A stretch of 64,000 nt of DNA from CAYRTD01 sp964426915 (GCA_964426915.1 CAYRTD010000001.1:26496-90495), one strand, 5' to 3'; counted from the stretch's first letter, positions 19,350 to 29,858 are shown. Translations and numbers: made by a program. The notes: a model not told the origin generated them from the letters alone.

Positions 19350-20438
19350 TCATTCATTTCTCCCCAATTTTTTGAGCATTTTCGCATGTTCACTTACAGC
19401 AACCAGAAAACCTGGCTGTACATGGTAGGGAAGATTAAACTTCCTGGCTGTTTCCCTCACAAATTCTGCTATCCGGGGATAATGCACATGACTGATATTG
19501 GGAAACAAATGATGCTCAACCTGATAATTCAAACCTCCGATAAACCATGAGAGAATTTTGTTTTTTGGTGAAAAATCAGAGGTGGTTAATAATTGATGGA
19601 TTGCCCAGTTATTTTCCATAGTCATATCTTTTCCGGGTAGCGGATAATCTGCATCGGGAACAACATGAGCTGTCTGGAAAATGGTTGTGAGTATCAAACC
19701 GGTCGTGAAATGCATAAGCATGAAAAATACTATTATCCAGTACCATGCAACAGGAACAACAATTATCGGAATTACAAGAAAGGCAATATAGTAAAGTAAT
19801 TTAGCTATTATCAGTGTCCTGAAAAGTTTATTGTAATTTAATTTGGTATTCAATTTTACATTTTCTTTCCTGTATCTGTTAAGCTGCTTAAAATCTTTAC
19901 CAGTAGCCCATGAAAAAGTCATTAAACCATAAAGGAACCATGCATAAATATGCTGATATTTATGTATTTTCCGTAATTCTTTATGTGGTGAAAATCTAAG
20001 AAAATCTCCGGGGTCAATGTCCTCATCATGCCCTTCAATGTTCGTAAATCCATGATGCATAGTATTATGCTGATATTGCCAGTTAAAGGGAAAGCCCCCA
20101 ATTATATAGAGAGTTTTTGACATCCATTTATTTATTTTCTGATTTTTGGAAAAACTTCTGTGATTGGCATCATGCATTACCCCCATACCTACACCGGCTT
20201 TACCTAGGCCCATAATCAGCCAGATCGCAAGAACACCGCCAAATGAGGTGATAACACCAAAAATCATCAGAAAATAAGGTATAAGATATAAAGAAAGCAT
20301 AAATATGCTTTTTATAATAAGATTCGTATTTCCATATCTGGAAATATTGTTCCTTTCAAAATAATCGGAAACTCTTGATCTCAGTTCCATTATAAATTCA
20401 GGTCTGTTTTGTGCTGTAAATTTTATTCTGTCTTTCAT
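19350..20438 (-). CDS. Membrane fatty acid desaturase (front-end type)
   Basis: This 362-residue integral membrane di-iron enzyme has the three histidine boxes HDANH (89-93), HNTMHH (124-129) and QVEHH (306-310). The Gln in the third box is characteristic of front-end desaturases such as the delta-6/linoleoyl-CoA group. There is no fused cytochrome b5 domain. It needs O2 and an external electron donor, so the organism uses oxygen at least part of the time. It likely adjusts membrane fluidity; acyl chain and position are unknown. The length is normal for the bacterial family. Confidence 0.93.
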   Translation of the reverse strand: MKDRIKFTAQNRPEFIMELRSRVSDYFERNNISRYGNTNLIIKSIFMLSLYLIPYFLMIFGVITSFGGVLAIWLIMGLGKAGVGMGVMHDANHRSFSKNQKINKWMSKTLYIIGGFPFNWQYQHNTMHHGFTNIEGHDEDIDPGDFLRFSPHKELRKIHKYQHIYAWFLYGLMTFSWATGKDFKQLNRYRKENVKLNTKLNYNKLFRTLIIAKLLYYIAFLVIPIIVVPVAWYWIIVFFMLMHFTTGLILTTIFQTAHVVPDADYPLPGKDMTMENNWAIHQLLTTSDFSPKNKILSWFIGGLNYQVEHHLFPNISHVHYPRIAEFVRETARKFNLPYHVQPGFLVAVSEHAKMLKKLGRNE

Positions 20439-20968
20439 TGTCTCTAATATGCCTTAAGTTTTTTTTCCCCATTGCCTTCTACCGGATGTTTAAAATGTAG
20501 AGAAGCTGATACTATGTGAGTAATTTGTTGTGGATCAAAAAAAAATAACACCAGGATCCATAACTATGTTCACTTCTAAAGTTAATAATTAGTTAAAAAG
20601 CTGCTACTATATAACTATATATGACTAAAAACGCTAAAAAACAGACTTTTATAAAAAGCTGAGCTCGTGTTGGATTATATAAGCGGAATGGCAAAAAAAT
20701 ACAAAGTGGCAATAATTTTAAATTCATTCATGGATTTTATCCAACATGAATAGTTACGACTCATAAAATAAAATTTCGCACGGAGAAATAATTTAAAAAA
20801 AAGGTATTGAGAAATTCCTGCGGGCTTGAATAACATTTCTGCCGGATCCTTTAAAGGCAGACAGATTTCAATCAGTGGTAAGAATTCCCTATTGATCAGG
20901 GTTTTTGAACCGGCAGGGATGAGTTTCCTTATTTTTTTGATTTATAAGGTTTCTTAGATCATTTAAAT
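20439..20968. other. Intergenic region with no gene seen
   Basis: This 530-base AT-rich region lies upstream of the desaturase and downstream of the PhzF gene. Apart from a weak distant inverted repeat (GTGTTGGAT near 20669 against ATCCAACAT near 20737), no repeat copy, RNA gene or frame of interest was recognised. The desaturase promoter must be here. Confidence 0.5.
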
Positions 20969-21751
20969 TTACACTTCAATTATTCCTTGCAGATAAAAAG
21001 CCACCCTGCCTGATATCTCTATTCTATCGCCTTTATTAGTGCAATTAAAGCGACCACCCCGGGGGGATAATTGCATAGCTGTAAGTTTCTCTTTATTCAG
21101 TCTTTTTGACCAATAGGGTGCAAGAGCCGTATGTGTGGATCCTGTGGCTGGGTCTTCATTGATTCCAAGAGCAGGCGCAAAAAATCTGGATACAAAATCA
21201 GTTTGTGTTCCGGGTGCTGTAATAATAACTCCTCTCTGCGTCAGCATTTTTATTTTACCGTAATCCGGCGTAATACTGCTTATCTCTCCCTCATTCTGAT
21301 AAACCAAAAGAATATCTTCTGAGCATTTAAAATATTCAACGGGATCGATTCCCAGTGCTTCAGCCAATTTTTCATCCTTGTCTATACTTACAGGGGGATC
21401 GGCGGGAAAATTTAGTATATAGCTGTCGGCATCTCTCTTTACAGTTAATTCTCCTGAGCGTGAACTGAATTTTATATAACTTTCTTTATAGCCTAATTTT
21501 CTGAAAATTACAGCAGATGCAGCCAGAGTTGCATGTCCGCACAATGAAACCTCACTGACCGGAGAAAACCAGCGTATATGAAAACCTTCTTTTTCCTTAA
21601 CAAAAAATGCGGTTTCCGGCAGATTGTTCTCCCCAGCTATATTCTGAAGCATTCCATCCGTGAGCCATTCATCCAGAGGGCAAACCGCTGCAGGGTTTCC
21701 TCTAAACAATTCATTGGTAAATGCATCAACCTGAAAAATGGCGATTTTCAT
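20969..21751 (-). CDS. PhzF-family isomerase/epimerase
   Basis: The 260-residue protein shows the PhzF fold with the catalytic Glu46 in NNLPETAFF, the conserved LCGHATLAAS, and DPATGSTHTALAPYW in the second half. Related enzymes shift double bonds or isomerise small acids; phenazine biosynthesis is only the founding case, and no phenazine genes are present. It lies 30 bp downstream of the sulfatase gene on the same strand and may share its transcript. Substrate is unknown. Confidence 0.92.
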   Translation of the reverse strand: MKIAIFQVDAFTNELFRGNPAAVCPLDEWLTDGMLQNIAGENNLPETAFFVKEKEGFHIRWFSPVSEVSLCGHATLAASAVIFRKLGYKESYIKFSSRSGELTVKRDADSYILNFPADPPVSIDKDEKLAEALGIDPVEYFKCSEDILLVYQNEGEISSITPDYGKIKMLTQRGVIITAPGTQTDFVSRFFAPALGINEDPATGSTHTALAPYWSKRLNKEKLTAMQLSPRGGRFNCTNKGDRIEISGRVAFYLQGIIEV

Positions 21752-21781
21752 AATTATTTATTTATTTATTCTTTATTGTTC

Positions 21782-23542
21782 TTATCGGATAACTAAATTT
21801 TTTATTTCTATTTCTTCGGCGAAACCTTTTCCCCCTGGTGTAAGCAGTAGATCATATTCTCCCTTTTCAAGGAATACATCATTAAATATTATGTCTGGCC
21901 ATTCTCTCTCATAGGCTTCATTTCTTTCGACCCGGTCTCTTGAAGGAATCTCTTTAGCCTCATAAGCTCTGTTTATGGTATGTTTTTTCTTAACAACATT
22001 GCTAATCAGGAATAGTTCTCTCCCTATATTTTTTTTTGGTGAATTTATGCCTGCATAGATATCATAATAGCCTTCCTTAATGACTTTCACTTTCCAACGG
22101 ATCGTGTCTTCAGGACTTTTGAAATTTATAAACCAGTCATGTGCCCAACCATCTCTTGCCTTAAAATTTACATTCTGGGAACGGCTGGCTTCATGAGCCG
22201 GCAATCTTACTTCAGAAACCTTAGCATGTCCTATTTCAATTGGTGGAGGATTTAGCCCAAAGCGGGTCACATCCCTGTACCAATTGTTATAAATATTTAT
22301 ATATTTTTCAACAAGTTTCGGGTGTTTAGCTGAAATATCATTTTTTTGAAAAGGATCGTCCTTTAAATTATAGAGAAGAGTATCTTTTTTCACTGTTAAA
22401 AGATAGTTTTCAGACCTCATTCCCCAAGGTAGTTTATTCACGAATCCGCGGTCTGTAAATATAAAACGCTCAGGTAACTTTTTTTCACGACCGTAAATGA
22501 CCGGGGAAAGGTCAATCCCGTCCAGTTTCAGACCGACAGGTAACTCAAGGCCACATAATGAGGAGAGTGTGGGAAGAACATCAATATGGGCTGACATTGC
22601 ATCAACTTGAACTTCTTCATTATTCAACCAGGGTATTTTAAGAAAAAAGGGAACACGCACACCGCCTTCATCCACCCAGGCTTTAATTCCTTTCATGTAT
22701 CCATTGAATCTCCATGAATTGGGACCGTTATCTGTCATGAAAATTATGATAGTTTTTTCGACAAGCCCTGTCTCATCAAGGGTTTTGAGTATACGTCCCA
22801 CATTGTCGTCAATATTTTCCACCATTCCGTAAATAGCGGCGGTTTTATCATCCAGCCCTTTTTCTTTATACTTATTAAAATATTTATCGGGAACCTGATA
22901 GGGTGAATGAGGGGTATTATAGGAAAGATACTGGAAAAACGGCATTCCCTTACTTTTTTTAATATCTGCGATAGCCGAATCTGTCAGGACATCGGTTATG
23001 TAACCCTCAGTTTCCACCATTTTTCCATTATATTCCAACTTTGTATCAAAATAATTGTCCCAGTGCCCGGCACAAAATCCGAAAAAATGTTCAAATCCCT
23101 GACCGATCGGGTTATGAGGATACTGTGCGCCATTATGCCATTTACCGAAATAGCTTGTCCGGTAATCTTCCGATTTAAATATTTCTGCTATTGAGAACTC
23201 TGCATTCCGCATTACTTCTCTTCTGCCGGTAACTCCGTGAACACCTGTCCGGAGATGATATCTTCCGGTTAAAAGGCTTGCCCGTGTGGGCGCACAAACA
23301 GGAGAAACATAAAAACGATCAAAACGGAAACTCTGTGAAGCTAATTTGTTCAGATTCGGAGTCGATATAGTATCGTTACCGTGTGAATTAATATCTCCCC
23401 AACCCTGATCATCAGTAAGAATTAGTAAAACATTTGGTTTATGAGGTTTTTCCGAAGCCGCACGGGAATCCTGGCTTGGGTTACAGGAATAATTTAAGAG
23501 GGTGAGGACGGTTAATCCGCCAGAAAATAAATACTTATTCAT
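21782..23542 (-). CDS. Lipoprotein sulfatase (arylsulfatase family, formylglycine type)
   Basis: The 586-residue lipoprotein has lipobox LNYSC (Cys20), metal-binding Asp44/Asp45 in LTDDQGWGD, and the modification motif C83-A-P-T-R87 inside SPVCAPTRASLLTGR. Cys83 must be turned into formylglycine by a sulfatase-maturating enzyme, which is not encoded beside it. A second metal site is visible around FMTDNGP. The C-terminal ~130 residues form an extra beta-rich domain, probably for carbohydrate binding. It should release sulfate from sulfated glycans in the periplasm or at the surface. The exact sulfatase subfamily cannot be set by eye. Confidence 0.94.
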   Translation of the reverse strand: MNKYLFSGGLTVLTLLNYSCNPSQDSRAASEKPHKPNVLLILTDDQGWGDINSHGNDTISTPNLNKLASQSFRFDRFYVSPVCAPTRASLLTGRYHLRTGVHGVTGRREVMRNAEFSIAEIFKSEDYRTSYFGKWHNGAQYPHNPIGQGFEHFFGFCAGHWDNYFDTKLEYNGKMVETEGYITDVLTDSAIADIKKSKGMPFFQYLSYNTPHSPYQVPDKYFNKYKEKGLDDKTAAIYGMVENIDDNVGRILKTLDETGLVEKTIIIFMTDNGPNSWRFNGYMKGIKAWVDEGGVRVPFFLKIPWLNNEEVQVDAMSAHIDVLPTLSSLCGLELPVGLKLDGIDLSPVIYGREKKLPERFIFTDRGFVNKLPWGMRSENYLLTVKKDTLLYNLKDDPFQKNDISAKHPKLVEKYINIYNNWYRDVTRFGLNPPPIEIGHAKVSEVRLPAHEASRSQNVNFKARDGWAHDWFINFKSPEDTIRWKVKVIKEGYYDIYAGINSPKKNIGRELFLISNVVKKKHTINRAYEAKEIPSRDRVERNEAYEREWPDIIFNDVFLEKGEYDLLLTPGGKGFAEEIEIKNLVIR

Positions 23543-23650
23543 TTTTCAACTGAAATTAATGATTTTTTGCCGGAAATGAAATTAAAAAAAAATTTGCAGA
23601 ATTTTCTGAAATATAACAATTTTTAGCGAAAAACCGGGAGACCAGTTTTA

Positions 23651-23706
23651 AAAAAAAAGAGGAGATTGTCTGGAAAATGCTTTTTCGACAGCCTCCTCTT
23701 TTTTTT
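23651..23706. terminator. Strong rho-independent terminator (R2-related hairpin)
   Basis: An A-run plus GAGGAG(A)TTGTC pairs with GACAG(C)CTCCTC plus a T-run, with a single mismatch. It lies just downstream of the minus-strand M3 peptidase gene and ends that transcript; it is symmetric enough to work both ways. The stem contains the TGTC/GACA words of R2 ends. Confidence 0.88.
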
Positions 23707-23732
23707 CAGAAACACCGGATTAGAATTTATTT

Positions 23733-25850
23733 TTACAATAACCCTCGTTTTTTCAGCAAGGCTGTCTCATCCGGTTCTTTCCCCCTGAAATCTTTATAAA
23801 GTTTCATCGGATCTTCTGTTCCACCTTTGGAGAGGATGTTGTCTCTGAAGGAAGCAGCCGTTTCAGGATCATAAAGATCACCTGCTTCTTTAAAGGCATT
23901 AAAGGCATCGGAATCAAGAACTTCAGCCCAGATGTAAGCATAATAGCCTGCAGAATATCCTCCTGCGAAAACATGGCTGAAATAGGTGGATCTGTAGCGC
24001 ACAATTATTTCTTCAATCAGTCCAATAGCGTTAAGTGATTCTTCTTCGAAATCCAAAACATCAATTTCTGCATTTTCCGGAGAGAGTGTATGGTAATCGA
24101 GATCGAGGAAGGAAGCTGCCATGTATTCTGTAGTGGTAAATCCCTGGTTGAAATTACTGCTGGCTTTAATTTTTTCTATAAGATCTTCCGGTATCACTTC
24201 ACCAGTCTCATAATGGGTAGCATAGGTTTTCAGGATTTGCGGCTCCAGTGCCCAGTTTTCCATGATTTGCGAAGGTAGTTCAACAAAATCACGGCTGACG
24301 GAAGTTCCGGAAAGACCGGGATAGGTAACGTTTGATAATAATCCATGAAGTGCATGGCCGAATTCATGGAAGGTGGTGAGGACTTCATCTGTAGTGATCA
24401 ACGCTGGTTTATCACCGCTCGGTTTTGTGAAATTAAAATTAGTGGTAACTATCGGACGTATATCTTCTCCATCAACGACCTTTTGTCCCCGGTATTCACT
24501 CATCCATGCTCCTGCACGTTTGCTTTCTCTGGGGAAGAAATCCATATATAAAATGCCAATATGGCCACCATCAGAATCTTTTACTTCGAAAACTTCAACA
24601 TCTTCATGGTATTTCGGTATATCGGTTCTTTCTTCAAACTCAAGTCCGAAAAGCCCGGTTGCCAGATTAAATACTCCGTCTCTGACATTGTTAAGCTCAA
24701 AGTACTGACTTACGGTTTCTTCGTCAAGATCATATTTTTCTTTCCTGAGTTTTTCCGAATAATATCTCCAGTCCCAATGCTCAAGGTTAAAATCATTTCC
24801 TTCCTCGTTGATAAGTTTTTGCAGTTCCTCCGCTTCCTTTTTGGCCATCTCCAACCCGGGTTCCCAAATGTTATTAAGGAATGAATAAACCTTAGAGGGT
24901 GTTTTTGCCATGTTCTCCTCCAGAATATAATGAGCATGAGTTTCATAACCTAATAGTTTTGCCCGGTCTGCCCTGAGCTTTACCATTTTACTTATTATTT
25001 CTTTGTTGTCGTACTCATTATTGTTATTGCCAAGATTGATATATGCATTATGAAGTTCCTTTCTAAGCTCCCGGTTATCAGCATACGTAAGGAAAGGAAG
25101 CATACTGGGTTTCTGTACCGTAAAAACCCACTTGCCATTTTCTCCTTTTTCCCTTGCGAAATCTGAAGCAGCTTCAATTACACTTTCGGGAAGTCCAGCA
25201 AGGTCGGATTCATCATCGATAACCAGGGTGTAATTATTCGTTTCTGCGAGAACGTTTTGTCCGAATTTTAATGATAACAGGGAAAGCTCTTCATTGATTG
25301 CGCGCATTTTTTCTTTATCATCAGCGGAAAGATTAGCTCCGCCTCGAACAAAATATTTGTATGTTTCTTTAAGTAACATTTCCTGTTCCTTATTCAGATC
25401 CAGTTCATCTCTTTTGTCGTAAACGGATTTAACCCTTTCAAAAAGCTTGATGTTCATCCTTATGGCATCCTGGTGAGCCGACACCTCCGGTGCCAGTTCC
25501 CGGGCTATTTCCTGCATTTCCGGTCCCGTAAGGGAACTGTTAAGGTTGTAAAAGACAGCCTGAACCCTGTTTAGTGCAGAGCCGGCATATTCCAGGGCCT
25601 CAATAGTATTTTCAAATGTGGGTTCTTTTTTGTTGATTACAATTTCTTCTATCTCTTTATTGTGAAGTTTTATTCCTTCTTTTATTGCAGGAGTAAAATG
25701 TTCCATTTCGATCTGATCGAAGGGTGGCACCCCGAAAGGCGTATCAAATTCAGTCAGTAAAGGATTTTTCATATCTGTATTTTTTTCCCGGGTATCACAC
25801 GATGCCAGAATGATCATAAGCATAAGTATAAAAACGATTGTAGTTCTCAC
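23733..25850 (-). CDS. M3-family zinc peptidase, dipeptidyl carboxypeptidase-like lipoprotein
   Basis: The 705-residue protein has the zinc motif H495-EFGH-499 and the third ligand downstream, with the all-helical M3 layout. The start codon is GTG at 25850; it is preferred because it gives a complete lipoprotein signal, MRTTIVFILMLMIILASC, with Cys18 lipidated. It resembles Dcp/oligopeptidase A but is exported, so it would trim peptides outside the cytoplasm. It is followed by a strong terminator at 23651-23706. No frame damage is seen. Choice between carboxypeptidase and endopeptidase activity is uncertain. Confidence 0.93.
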   Translation of the reverse strand: MRTTIVFILMLMIILASCDTREKNTDMKNPLLTEFDTPFGVPPFDQIEMEHFTPAIKEGIKLHNKEIEEIVINKKEPTFENTIEALEYAGSALNRVQAVFYNLNSSLTGPEMQEIARELAPEVSAHQDAIRMNIKLFERVKSVYDKRDELDLNKEQEMLLKETYKYFVRGGANLSADDKEKMRAINEELSLLSLKFGQNVLAETNNYTLVIDDESDLAGLPESVIEAASDFAREKGENGKWVFTVQKPSMLPFLTYADNRELRKELHNAYINLGNNNNEYDNKEIISKMVKLRADRAKLLGYETHAHYILEENMAKTPSKVYSFLNNIWEPGLEMAKKEAEELQKLINEEGNDFNLEHWDWRYYSEKLRKEKYDLDEETVSQYFELNNVRDGVFNLATGLFGLEFEERTDIPKYHEDVEVFEVKDSDGGHIGILYMDFFPRESKRAGAWMSEYRGQKVVDGEDIRPIVTTNFNFTKPSGDKPALITTDEVLTTFHEFGHALHGLLSNVTYPGLSGTSVSRDFVELPSQIMENWALEPQILKTYATHYETGEVIPEDLIEKIKASSNFNQGFTTTEYMAASFLDLDYHTLSPENAEIDVLDFEEESLNAIGLIEEIIVRYRSTYFSHVFAGGYSAGYYAYIWAEVLDSDAFNAFKEAGDLYDPETAASFRDNILSKGGTEDPMKLYKDFRGKEPDETALLKKRGLL

Positions 25851-25996
25851 TTGTTTAAATTTTAATTAATAATCTGATTATTTCTGCGAAAGTAATAAAA
25901 CCCGATGAGAATGGATATGTTTAAAAAAATGTTTTGGATAAAGGAATATTTCTAAACATATAGTCGATTCCTACTGAAAAGACTCTCCATCACCAT

Positions 25997-27238
25997 TTAT
26001 CTTTTCCCGGATCCTGCTGCTGCAGAAGAGACGATTTCCAGGATTACCCGGACAGCTTTTTCCATGCTTTCCAGACTAATGTATTCATATTTTCCATGGA
26101 AGTTATGTCCACCGGTAAACAGGTTAGGGCAGGGGAGCCCCATGAAGGATAAACGTGATCCGTCGGTGCCTCCTCTTATGGGTTTTTTTATGGGTTTAAT
26201 GCCCTGCCTGATCATTGCTTTTTCTGCCAGCTCCACAATGTGGTAAACCGGTTCAATCTTTGATTTCATATTGTAATATTGATCTCTGATTGTTAGATGA
26301 ACAGGATCATGAATGAATTTTTTGTTTGTTTTTGACGCCAGCTCCCGCATAAATTTTTTGCGAGACTCAAAATTAGAGTGACTATGATCACGTATCAGGT
26401 ATCTTAACTCACTTTCTTCAACACTTCCCCTGGAATCGATCAAATGAAAAAAACCTTCGTATCCTTCAGTAGTCTCTGGTCTTTCTTTTTGAGGTATCTG
26501 ATTATGAAAATCCATTGCAATATGTTGTGAATTAATCATTTTTCCTTTCGCATTCCCCGGGTGAATATTCCTTCCGGTTATTTTTACAACCGCAAGTGCA
26601 GCGTTAAAATTTTCATATTCCAGCTCCCCCGTTTCACCTCCATCAAGAGTATAGGCATAATCGGCATTAAACTTTTGAACATCAAAATGATCAGCTCCCC
26701 TGCCAATTTCTTCATCGGGGGTGAAGCCAATTCTGATATCCCCGTGTTTTATTTCCTGGTGCGTAACGAGGTATTCCATTGCGGTAATAATCTCAGCAAT
26801 ACCTGCCTTATCATCTGCCCCAAGGAGAGTGGTCCCGTCGGTGGTAATCAGTGTATGTCCCTTATAATTTAGCAATTCCGGGAAAGTGGAGGGAGAAAGA
26901 ATAATTTTTTTTTCATCGTTCAGCACCAGATCCCTCCCATCATAATTTTCGAATATCCTTGGTTTTACGTCTTTTCCTGACATGTCGGGACTCGTATCCA
27001 TATGAGCAATAAAACCGATTGTGCTTGTTTCTCTTTTCATATTCGAGGGAAGGCTAGCCATCACATATCCTTTGTCATCAAGAGAGACATTGGAAAGTCC
27101 GATAAATTTTAGTTCTTCCGCAAGGGAATGAGCAAATAGCCTTTGACTGCCCGTACTGGGAATACTGTCTGAAAACTCATCCGATTGTGTATCGGTTTTC
27201 AGATATTTTAAAAACCTGTGTAAAAGTTTATCTTTCAT
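25997..27238 (-). CDS. pepT: Peptidase T (tripeptide aminopeptidase)
   Basis: The 413-residue cytoplasmic M20B metallopeptidase has metal ligands His79 and Asp81 in FIAHMDTSPD, bridging Asp142 in LLGADDK, catalytic Glu176/177 in TPDEEIGRGAD, and the C-terminal RGGTDGSRLS and TGGHNFHG motifs. It removes the N-terminal residue from tripeptides. Length and motif order match PepT throughout. It lies upstream of the M3 peptidase gene on the same strand with 146 bp between, suggesting a loose peptide-use group. Confidence 0.97.
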   Translation of the reverse strand: MKDKLLHRFLKYLKTDTQSDEFSDSIPSTGSQRLFAHSLAEELKFIGLSNVSLDDKGYVMASLPSNMKRETSTIGFIAHMDTSPDMSGKDVKPRIFENYDGRDLVLNDEKKIILSPSTFPELLNYKGHTLITTDGTTLLGADDKAGIAEIITAMEYLVTHQEIKHGDIRIGFTPDEEIGRGADHFDVQKFNADYAYTLDGGETGELEYENFNAALAVVKITGRNIHPGNAKGKMINSQHIAMDFHNQIPQKERPETTEGYEGFFHLIDSRGSVEESELRYLIRDHSHSNFESRKKFMRELASKTNKKFIHDPVHLTIRDQYYNMKSKIEPVYHIVELAEKAMIRQGIKPIKKPIRGGTDGSRLSFMGLPCPNLFTGGHNFHGKYEYISLESMEKAVRVILEIVSSAAAGSGKR

Positions 27239-27457
27239 AATATTACTTTAATTATAACTATCATAACTTTATTACGTTAATAAAAACAAAAATACTTCCT
27301 CCTGGATAGATTTCAAAGGTCAGGTTGTTTTTCATAAAGAAAATTAACTGTACAGATTGGTTTTTTTCTCTTTTCAGGAAAGTAGAAGAATTGAGTTTTC
27401 ATCTTTTCTGGGAGATGTTATTTTATTAAATATGACAGGGCAAAAAGCCATTTAAAA

Positions 27458-28822
27458 ATGAAAATCTGGGAAAAATATAATGAATTTGTACGAAATCTGA
27501 TTCTGCAAAATAAATCAGAACGTGGGTTAAGTCTTGAGTATTGGCGTAATAGGTTGTTTTACAATACCTTGTTGATATTCTTCCCCATTAGTGTACTGGC
27601 CTATATTCCAGCGATGATCGTTAGCATAAAAACTCAGCTCTGGTCCGTAGCGGTTATTGATACTGTCGCTTTTTTTTCCCTTTTGACTGTAATTCTAAAC
27701 AGGAATATCACCTTAAGATTCAAAAAGAATTTTTTTATATATGTATTGTATTTTCTGGCTCTCGGACTACTGATTTTCATGGGGAATTATGGTCCGGGAA
27801 TGTTGTATCTGCTTGCTGTATCCATATTTTCCCTGCTAATATTGGGTAGGAAAGCGGGGATGTTTACTTTTTTCCTGAATACTTTTGTTTACCTCCTGAT
27901 CATTCTGGTTTCCTTTAGCGAAGTATTGCCCTATAATTATTTTGGAGATTATAAACCGGTTACATGGACTGTGGTGGGTATAAACCTTGTATTATTGAAC
28001 ATTGGACTTATATATGCCGTGAATGAATTGATCGCCGGCTTGTCGAATAAAATAGAAAAACAGAAAATCCTTGAATCAAGGCTAAATGATGATAAGAAAA
28101 AACTCGAAAATGCATTAATCAAGGCAGAAGAATCAGATAAACTGAAATCTGCTTTCCTGGCTAATCTGAGCCATGAGATCCGTACGCCGATGAATGGGAT
28201 TACCGGATTTGCGGAACTCCTGAAGCCTGAACAGTCAAATAAGAAAAAAGAGAAGTATATTGAGATCATTCAGAACAGCAGTGAACTTTTATTGACAATA
28301 ATTGATGATGTGGTTGAGCTGGCCAGGCTGGATGCCAATGTCATTTCCCTAAGCGAATCTGCTTTTAGCATTTCTTCTCTGATGGATCAGTTTTATATCA
28401 CCTTTAATATCAAAACAAAGCCGGGTCTTAAGTTTGTTAAGCTGAATTCTGTGCCTGATGAATATGACAAGGTATTGGGGGACAGGGGAAAGATAAGTCA
28501 GGTCTTAAATAATTTACTTAGCAATGCCTTCAAATATACAAAGGAGGGCACGGTAAGAGTTAATTCAGATTACGATCCGGTGCAAAGACGTTATAGTTTT
28601 GAAGTAAAAGATACCGGAAATGGGATTTCTCCTGAAAATCAGGAAAAAATTTTCCATCGCTTTTTTCAGGAGTCATCACAGAGTCAGGGGATCGGTCTGG
28701 GACTTTCGATTTCCGAATCTCTTACAGAGCTTATGAACGGAAAGTTAAGACTGGAATCTTTACCCGGAAAGGGAAGCACGTTCATATTGGAAATTCCTCT
28801 GACTCCGCTTAATCAGAAATAA
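27458..28822 (+). CDS. Membrane sensor histidine kinase
   Basis: This 454-residue protein has an N-terminal membrane domain of about six helices (35-195) with very short loops, a coiled coil (200-225), HisKA with His239 in NLSHEIRTPMNGITGF, and HATPase with DTGNGIS and IGLGLSIS. There is no PAS or receiver domain. The membrane part may sense lipid state or a small hydrophobic ligand, but no family name is recognised. No response regulator gene is adjacent. It is convergent with the DUF1460 gene, seven bases apart. Confidence 0.9.
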   Translation: MKIWEKYNEFVRNLILQNKSERGLSLEYWRNRLFYNTLLIFFPISVLAYIPAMIVSIKTQLWSVAVIDTVAFFSLLTVILNRNITLRFKKNFFIYVLYFLALGLLIFMGNYGPGMLYLLAVSIFSLLILGRKAGMFTFFLNTFVYLLIILVSFSEVLPYNYFGDYKPVTWTVVGINLVLLNIGLIYAVNELIAGLSNKIEKQKILESRLNDDKKKLENALIKAEESDKLKSAFLANLSHEIRTPMNGITGFAELLKPEQSNKKKEKYIEIIQNSSELLLTIIDDVVELARLDANVISLSESAFSISSLMDQFYITFNIKTKPGLKFVKLNSVPDEYDKVLGDRGKISQVLNNLLSNAFKYTKEGTVRVNSDYDPVQRRYSFEVKDTGNGISPENQEKIFHRFFQESSQSQGIGLGLSISESLTELMNGKLRLESLPGKGSTFILEIPLTPLNQK

Positions 28823-28829
28823 TGTATCA

Positions 28830-29795
28830 TCAGAAAATTATTCGTGCCACAATAATTCCTGTCATCAGATTATTATTATTAACCTGGGTGTGCAGACTTT
28901 CATCGGAAATGATAACCTTTCCTGAAACTGAAGAGGCATGAATCAGATGGATGGTTCCTTCAATCTTTATGGCAATACCGGTATGCATGATATCCAAAAC
29001 CTCTATTGATGTGGTTATGGCGATTAGATCGCCGGATTTTATTTCCCTACCGGCAAGACTGATTTGTACTTCAGGGATATAATATAAATCTCTTTTGTTT
29101 ATGTTCACTTCCTGTTTTTTTATCTCTTTGGCGAAATCTGGATCACTTAATTTTTCATAGCTACCGGTGTGTTCGCTCATGAAATTTATTTCTTTATCCA
29201 TTAGCAGATCAATAGCCGGGAATCTGATTATTTCGATTAGATATTTCCTGGCATTTTCATATAACCAGTCGCTGAAATAATGAAGACGGGAGGGAAACCG
29301 GTTGATCTTTCCCTCGCGATATCTTAACAAAGTCAAGCGGTCCAGATATTCATCGAAAGAAAAGTTTTTGCCTGCAATAATTTGGGAAATAGCGATCACA
29401 TTCTCAACGTAGGTAGTGCAGTCAAGGCTCCTGAGATTAACGACCAGAACTTCTTCATCTTTATTTTCGAGAGTTCCGGCCTTATATTCAGTACCCAGAA
29501 AAAAAGTAGCAACATTCAAAATAAGTTGTTCTTTCGATAAGGTATCCCAACGTGATTCTTTTGCGGTTTCCATTATCTGCTCAAAAATGATAGAATCCTC
29601 ATGAGTATAGATGCAAACCGGATTATCAGTATTATTCTCATTTATTCCTCCACTGTTATTTTTGGGATAAGATGAATGTAGAGGAGAACCCTGAGTAATC
29701 CCAGAATAAACACAAATGAATATGAAAAGGAATCCGGTTAGGAGCAGATGAGTCCTTAAGACGGGTTTTGAAGTTATAATATTCCTCATAAGCAT
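28830..29795 (-). CDS. DUF1460 family NlpC/P60-like amidase
   Basis: I start at the ATG at 29795 rather than the TTG six bases earlier; another ATG is at 29789. The protein has a signal or anchor helix (about 10-35) and the DUF1460 core with LDCTTYVENV (Cys126), a segment with RFPSRLHYFSDW, and a later HTGIAIK histidine. Structures of the family show a papain-like Cys-His fold, and members are linked to cleavage of muropeptides or cell wall amides in the periplasm. No adjacent partner suggests the exact substrate. Confidence 0.88.
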   Translation of the reverse strand: MLMRNIITSKPVLRTHLLLTGFLFIFICVYSGITQGSPLHSSYPKNNSGGINENNTDNPVCIYTHEDSIIFEQIMETAKESRWDTLSKEQLILNVATFFLGTEYKAGTLENKDEEVLVVNLRSLDCTTYVENVIAISQIIAGKNFSFDEYLDRLTLLRYREGKINRFPSRLHYFSDWLYENARKYLIEIIRFPAIDLLMDKEINFMSEHTGSYEKLSDPDFAKEIKKQEVNINKRDLYYIPEVQISLAGREIKSGDLIAITTSIEVLDIMHTGIAIKIEGTIHLIHASSVSGKVIISDESLHTQVNNNNLMTGIIVARIIF

Positions 29796-29850
29796 ATTCA
29801 AAATTATTAAATTATCTCTGTTTTATACAGTGTATTTGGCGAAAATACAA

Positions 29851-29858
29851 TAATTTTG
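29851..29858 (+). promoter_or_regulatory. Candidate -7 promoter element for the DUF5808 gene
   Basis: TAATTTTG matches TAnnTTTG and lies 62 bases upstream of the ATG at 29921. The only upstream TTG is closer than usual, so support is modest. Confidence 0.35.

Noticed and set aside
20660..20750. Distant inverted repeat GTGTTGGAT/ATCCAACAT as a regulatory element
   Set aside because: Arms are short with a long AT-rich loop; expected by chance in such sequence.
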